From Acidobacteriota bacterium (GTDB lineage: Bacteria; Acidobacteriota; Terriglobia; Terriglobales; Acidobacteriaceae), in NCBI GenBank assembly GCA_003225055.1, contig QIAU01000156.1, positions 1 to 64,000 on the forward strand: a DNA stretch of 64,000 nt, read 5' to 3'. The stretch's first letter is position 1. The number at the start of each line of letters is the position of its first letter. Made by a program: the position numbers and the translations under genes. Positions 62,079 to 64,000 of the stretch are shown here, in pieces. The notes under the pieces were generated by a model. That model saw nothing but the letters and a program-made list of their open reading frames with translations, was not told the DNA's origin and did no database searches.

Positions 62079-62172
62079 CGGTCGCTGGCTCTAAGAGTAC
62101 CCTAAATAGATGGGGAAGGGAGAGGGGAGGATGGAAAAGTTGCCGAGTTGGACCGCCCAGGGCGGCCTCGCC

Positions 62173-63423
62173 CTAGGTGAGTTTTCTCAGCACCAGGGCC
62201 GAGTTCTTCGAGCCGAAGCCCACGCAGTTCGAGACGGCGTGCTCAATATGGACTTTTCGGCCCGGATCCGGGACATAGTCCAGGTCGCACTCGGGATCGG
62301 GCAAATCGAGGTTGATGGTAGGGGGAATCTGGCTGTGCTCCATGGCCACCAGGGTCGCGGCCACTCCTGCGGCCCCCGAGGCGCCCTGCGCGTGTCCGAT
62401 CTGGGATTTCAGGCCCGACATCGGAACGCTTCGCGCATGTTCGCCGAGGGCCAGCTTCAGGGCGCGGGTCTCGACACGATCGTTGAGCTCGGTCGAGGTG
62501 CCGTGCAGGTTTACATAATGAACGTCCTCGGGGGCGAGATGCGCCTCCTCGAGGGCTTCCGTAATGGCGCGTGCGGGTTCTTCGGCGGATTCGCTCAGAC
62601 GAACCCGGTGGAAGGCTTCGCAGGTTGAGGCATATCCGGCAATCTCCGCGTAGATGCGGGCGCCGCGGGCACGGGCGTGCTCGTGGTCTTCCAGCACAAA
62701 CATCCATGAACCTTCCGACAGGACGAAGCCGTCGCGATCAGCCGAGAACGGGCGCGAGGCGCGCTCCGGCGTATCATTCCAGGACGTCGTGAGGGCCCGC
62801 AGCAGAGTGTAGCCCTTGATGATCCCCGGGGTGATTGGCGAGTCCACTCCGCCCACGAGAAACCTGGGCTGCACACCTGCTTGGATGTGCTCGCAGGCGT
62901 AACCGATGGCGTCTGTCGAAGACGTGCACCCTGTAGTCACCACGTGACTGTAGCCGCGGAATCCGAAGCGCATCTGCACTTCGCTCGAGATGGTCCCCAT
63001 GGTTCCGCTCGGAATCGAGAACAGGCTGACCCGCTTCACCTGTCCCGAGTGCCAGAGCCGGTACATCTCTTCGGAGAACTCCTGTGCCCCCCCGCCCGAC
63101 CCCAGGATGATGCCAATCTCGCGTTTCTCGTCCAGCGACATTCTGGCAGGATCGAGACCGGAGTCTTCGAGCGCCTCGGTGGAGGCGGCGAGACAGAGGG
63201 GGACGACGCGTGAGACATGCTTGCGCTCGCGCGCATCAATCCAGGCCAGTTCGTCAAATTCCGGAATCTCACCCGCGATCTGCACCGGCAAGGCGGAGGG
63301 ATCGAAGCGCGAGATGCGTTTCACCCCGCTTTTTCCATCGAGGATGGCGCGGCAGAAAGCCCGTTTCCCAAGCCCATTGGGGCTGATCACACCCATGCCG
63401 GTGATAACGACGCGCGGGGTCAT
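62173..63423 (-). CDS. FabF-like beta-ketoacyl-ACP synthase
   Basis: A 416-aa ketosynthase with complete Cys-His-His triad: C166 in VVTTGCTSSTDAIG, His in NLHGTSTELND near 303 and His in SQIGHAQGASGAAG near 340. KAS-II length and SNCVGFGSKNSALVL C-terminus are normal. No acyl carrier protein gene is adjacent, so it may be a second FabF serving a special lipid rather than the primary fatty-acid enzyme. It is transcribed away from the hemW-like gene. Confidence 0.92.
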   Translation of the reverse strand: MTPRVVITGMGVISPNGLGKRAFCRAILDGKSGVKRISRFDPSALPVQIAGEIPEFDELAWIDARERKHVSRVVPLCLAASTEALEDSGLDPARMSLDEKREIGIILGSGGGAQEFSEEMYRLWHSGQVKRVSLFSIPSGTMGTISSEVQMRFGFRGYSHVVTTGCTSSTDAIGYACEHIQAGVQPRFLVGGVDSPITPGIIKGYTLLRALTTSWNDTPERASRPFSADRDGFVLSEGSWMFVLEDHEHARARGARIYAEIAGYASTCEAFHRVRLSESAEEPARAITEALEEAHLAPEDVHYVNLHGTSTELNDRVETRALKLALGEHARSVPMSGLKSQIGHAQGASGAAGVAATLVAMEHSQIPPTINLDLPDPECDLDYVPDPGRKVHIEHAVSNCVGFGSKNSALVLRKLT

Positions 63424-63536
63424 CTTTTGCCAGAACTTCGAGCGGCCTTGGAGCGCCGGGTTCGGTACCGACTGCGAAAATTAGTGAGATGCTGACCTCG
63501 GCCGCCGGGTCGCAGCAAAATGCGATAATCGACGGA

Positions 63537-64000
63537 ATGGCCCTGGGCCTCTACATCTCGGTCCCTTTTTGCCTCACCAAATGCAGCTACTGCAACTTCT
63601 CCTCCGACGTGTTCTCCCGAGGCGTGTTCCACCGCTACGTCGAACGGGTTTGTGCCGATATACAGAATGCGCCCGCGACCGCCGAGCGCATGGGCGGCCA
63701 CTTCGAGCGCGAGATCGATTCCGTCTATGTTGGCGGAGGCACTCCCACGGTATTGGATTGCCAGCAACTAGAACGGCTGTTTGTCACGGTTCGGCAAAAT
63801 TTTTGTTTGCAGCCGGACTCAGAAATCACCGTCGAGTGTGCTCCCGGGACACTCACTCCAGCGGTCTTGGACACGCTGCTCAAGTGCGGCGTGAACCGAG
63901 TGAGCTTAGGCGTGCAGTCGTTTGTGGATCAGGAAGCAGCCGCGGTAGGTCGGCTGCACAAACGCGCCACGGTCGTGGGCGAGCTTCGGCGCCTGCGCTC
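63537..64000 (+). CDS. hemW: HemW-like radical SAM protein, N-terminal part (cut by window edge)
   Basis: The frame runs to the window end. From ATG 63537 it reads MALGLYISVPFCLTKCSYCNF, with the radical SAM cluster CxxxCxxC. It continues with DSVYVGGGTPTVLD near 61-74, ITVECAPGTLTPAVLD near 95 and VNRVSLGVQSFVDQE near 118. An in-frame ATG at 63489 is an alternative start but adds unconserved residues. HemW-type proteins are haem chaperones related to oxygen-independent coproporphyrinogen III oxidase. The extra Cys of true CPO enzymes cannot be judged from this fragment. Confidence 0.9.
   Translation, partial: MALGLYISVPFCLTKCSYCNFSSDVFSRGVFHRYVERVCADIQNAPATAERMGGHFEREIDSVYVGGGTPTVLDCQQLERLFVTVRQNFCLQPDSEITVECAPGTLTPAVLDTLLKCGVNRVSLGVQSFVDQEAAAVGRLHKRATVVGELRRLR

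Noticed and set aside
62155-62176. Small GC palindrome near the FabF stop as a terminator
   Set aside because: The arms are short, there is no T-run, and part of it lies within the coding end.
1-64000. tRNA, rRNA, CRISPR or intact insertion sequence
   Set aside because: No cloverleaf-type TpsiC patterns, rRNA blocks, regular short repeats with spacers, or transposase motifs were recognised on either strand. A covariance-model scan would be the decisive test.

Overview
The window looks like a chromosomal segment from a soil acidobacterium (Acidobacteriota, Koribacter/Terriglobia-like). This is inferred from gene content, not from a marker gene. The signs are a GC-rich genome, a very large TonB receptor with an N-terminal carboxypeptidase-regulatory-like repeat, YVTN beta-propeller and TPR secreted proteins, a lipid A gene (lpxB) that implies an outer membrane, and dispersed 'atccgtg'-rich intergenic repeats. 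No rRNA, tRNA, CRISPR array or intact insertion sequence was recognised.

Region 1 (1-30121, all minus strand) is one long, tightly packed exopolysaccharide locus of the Wzx/Wzy type. Read in the direction of transcription it holds: a NusG-like antiterminator; a Wzc-type chain-length regulator/tyrosine kinase; a WbpB-WbpE-WbpD-like sugar cassette (Gfo/Idh/MocA dehydrogenase, DegT aminotransferase, left-handed beta-helix acetyltransferase) interrupted by the initiating sugar transferase; Wza; an alpha/alpha-toroid protein; a fused dehydrogenase/oxidoreductase; a Wzy-like polymerase; a GT4 with an unusual N-terminal extension; Wzx; a heparinase-like protein; a second glycosyltransferase; an AsnB-type amidotransferase; a secreted beta-helix protein; a YdcF-like protein; a YVTN propeller; a methyltransferase; an FAD monooxygenase-like protein; an MBOAT/SGNH O-acylation pair; and an ATP-grasp ligase cut by the window edge. 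The cassette should make a diacetamido-uronic acid. AsnB, ATP-grasp, MBOAT/SGNH and the flavoprotein are then natural candidates for decorating it.

Region 2 (30122-35740) is regulatory and partly decayed. It has a NarL-type response regulator, a receiver-only regulator with a possible 56-aa ORF before it, a membrane diguanylate cyclase, a remnant of an ImmA/IrrE-HigA protein, and a GRP-type sugar permease with a small membrane protein.

Region 3 (36154-41056) is a Tat-exported molybdenum hydroxylase operon (PaoABC/YagTSR-like) followed by a Cys-rich 77-aa protein and a secreted protein of unknown function. The large subunit carries an inserted helical domain.

Region 4 (41794-49385) is sugar and acid metabolism: gluconokinase, a secreted metallo-beta-lactamase-fold protein, an MFS organic-anion transporter, an SSS symporter with a two-helix small protein and galactokinase, and a broken MFS exporter gene.

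Region 5 (50440-55352) is the TonB-dependent receptor, with a clear terminator, and a TPR lipoprotein-like secreted protein. Region 6 (55549-64000) is PilT, an M1-peptidase-like protein without the zinc motif, LpxB, an MsbA-like ABC exporter with a hairpin-encoded insertion, a FabF-like ketosynthase, and divergently the start of HemW.
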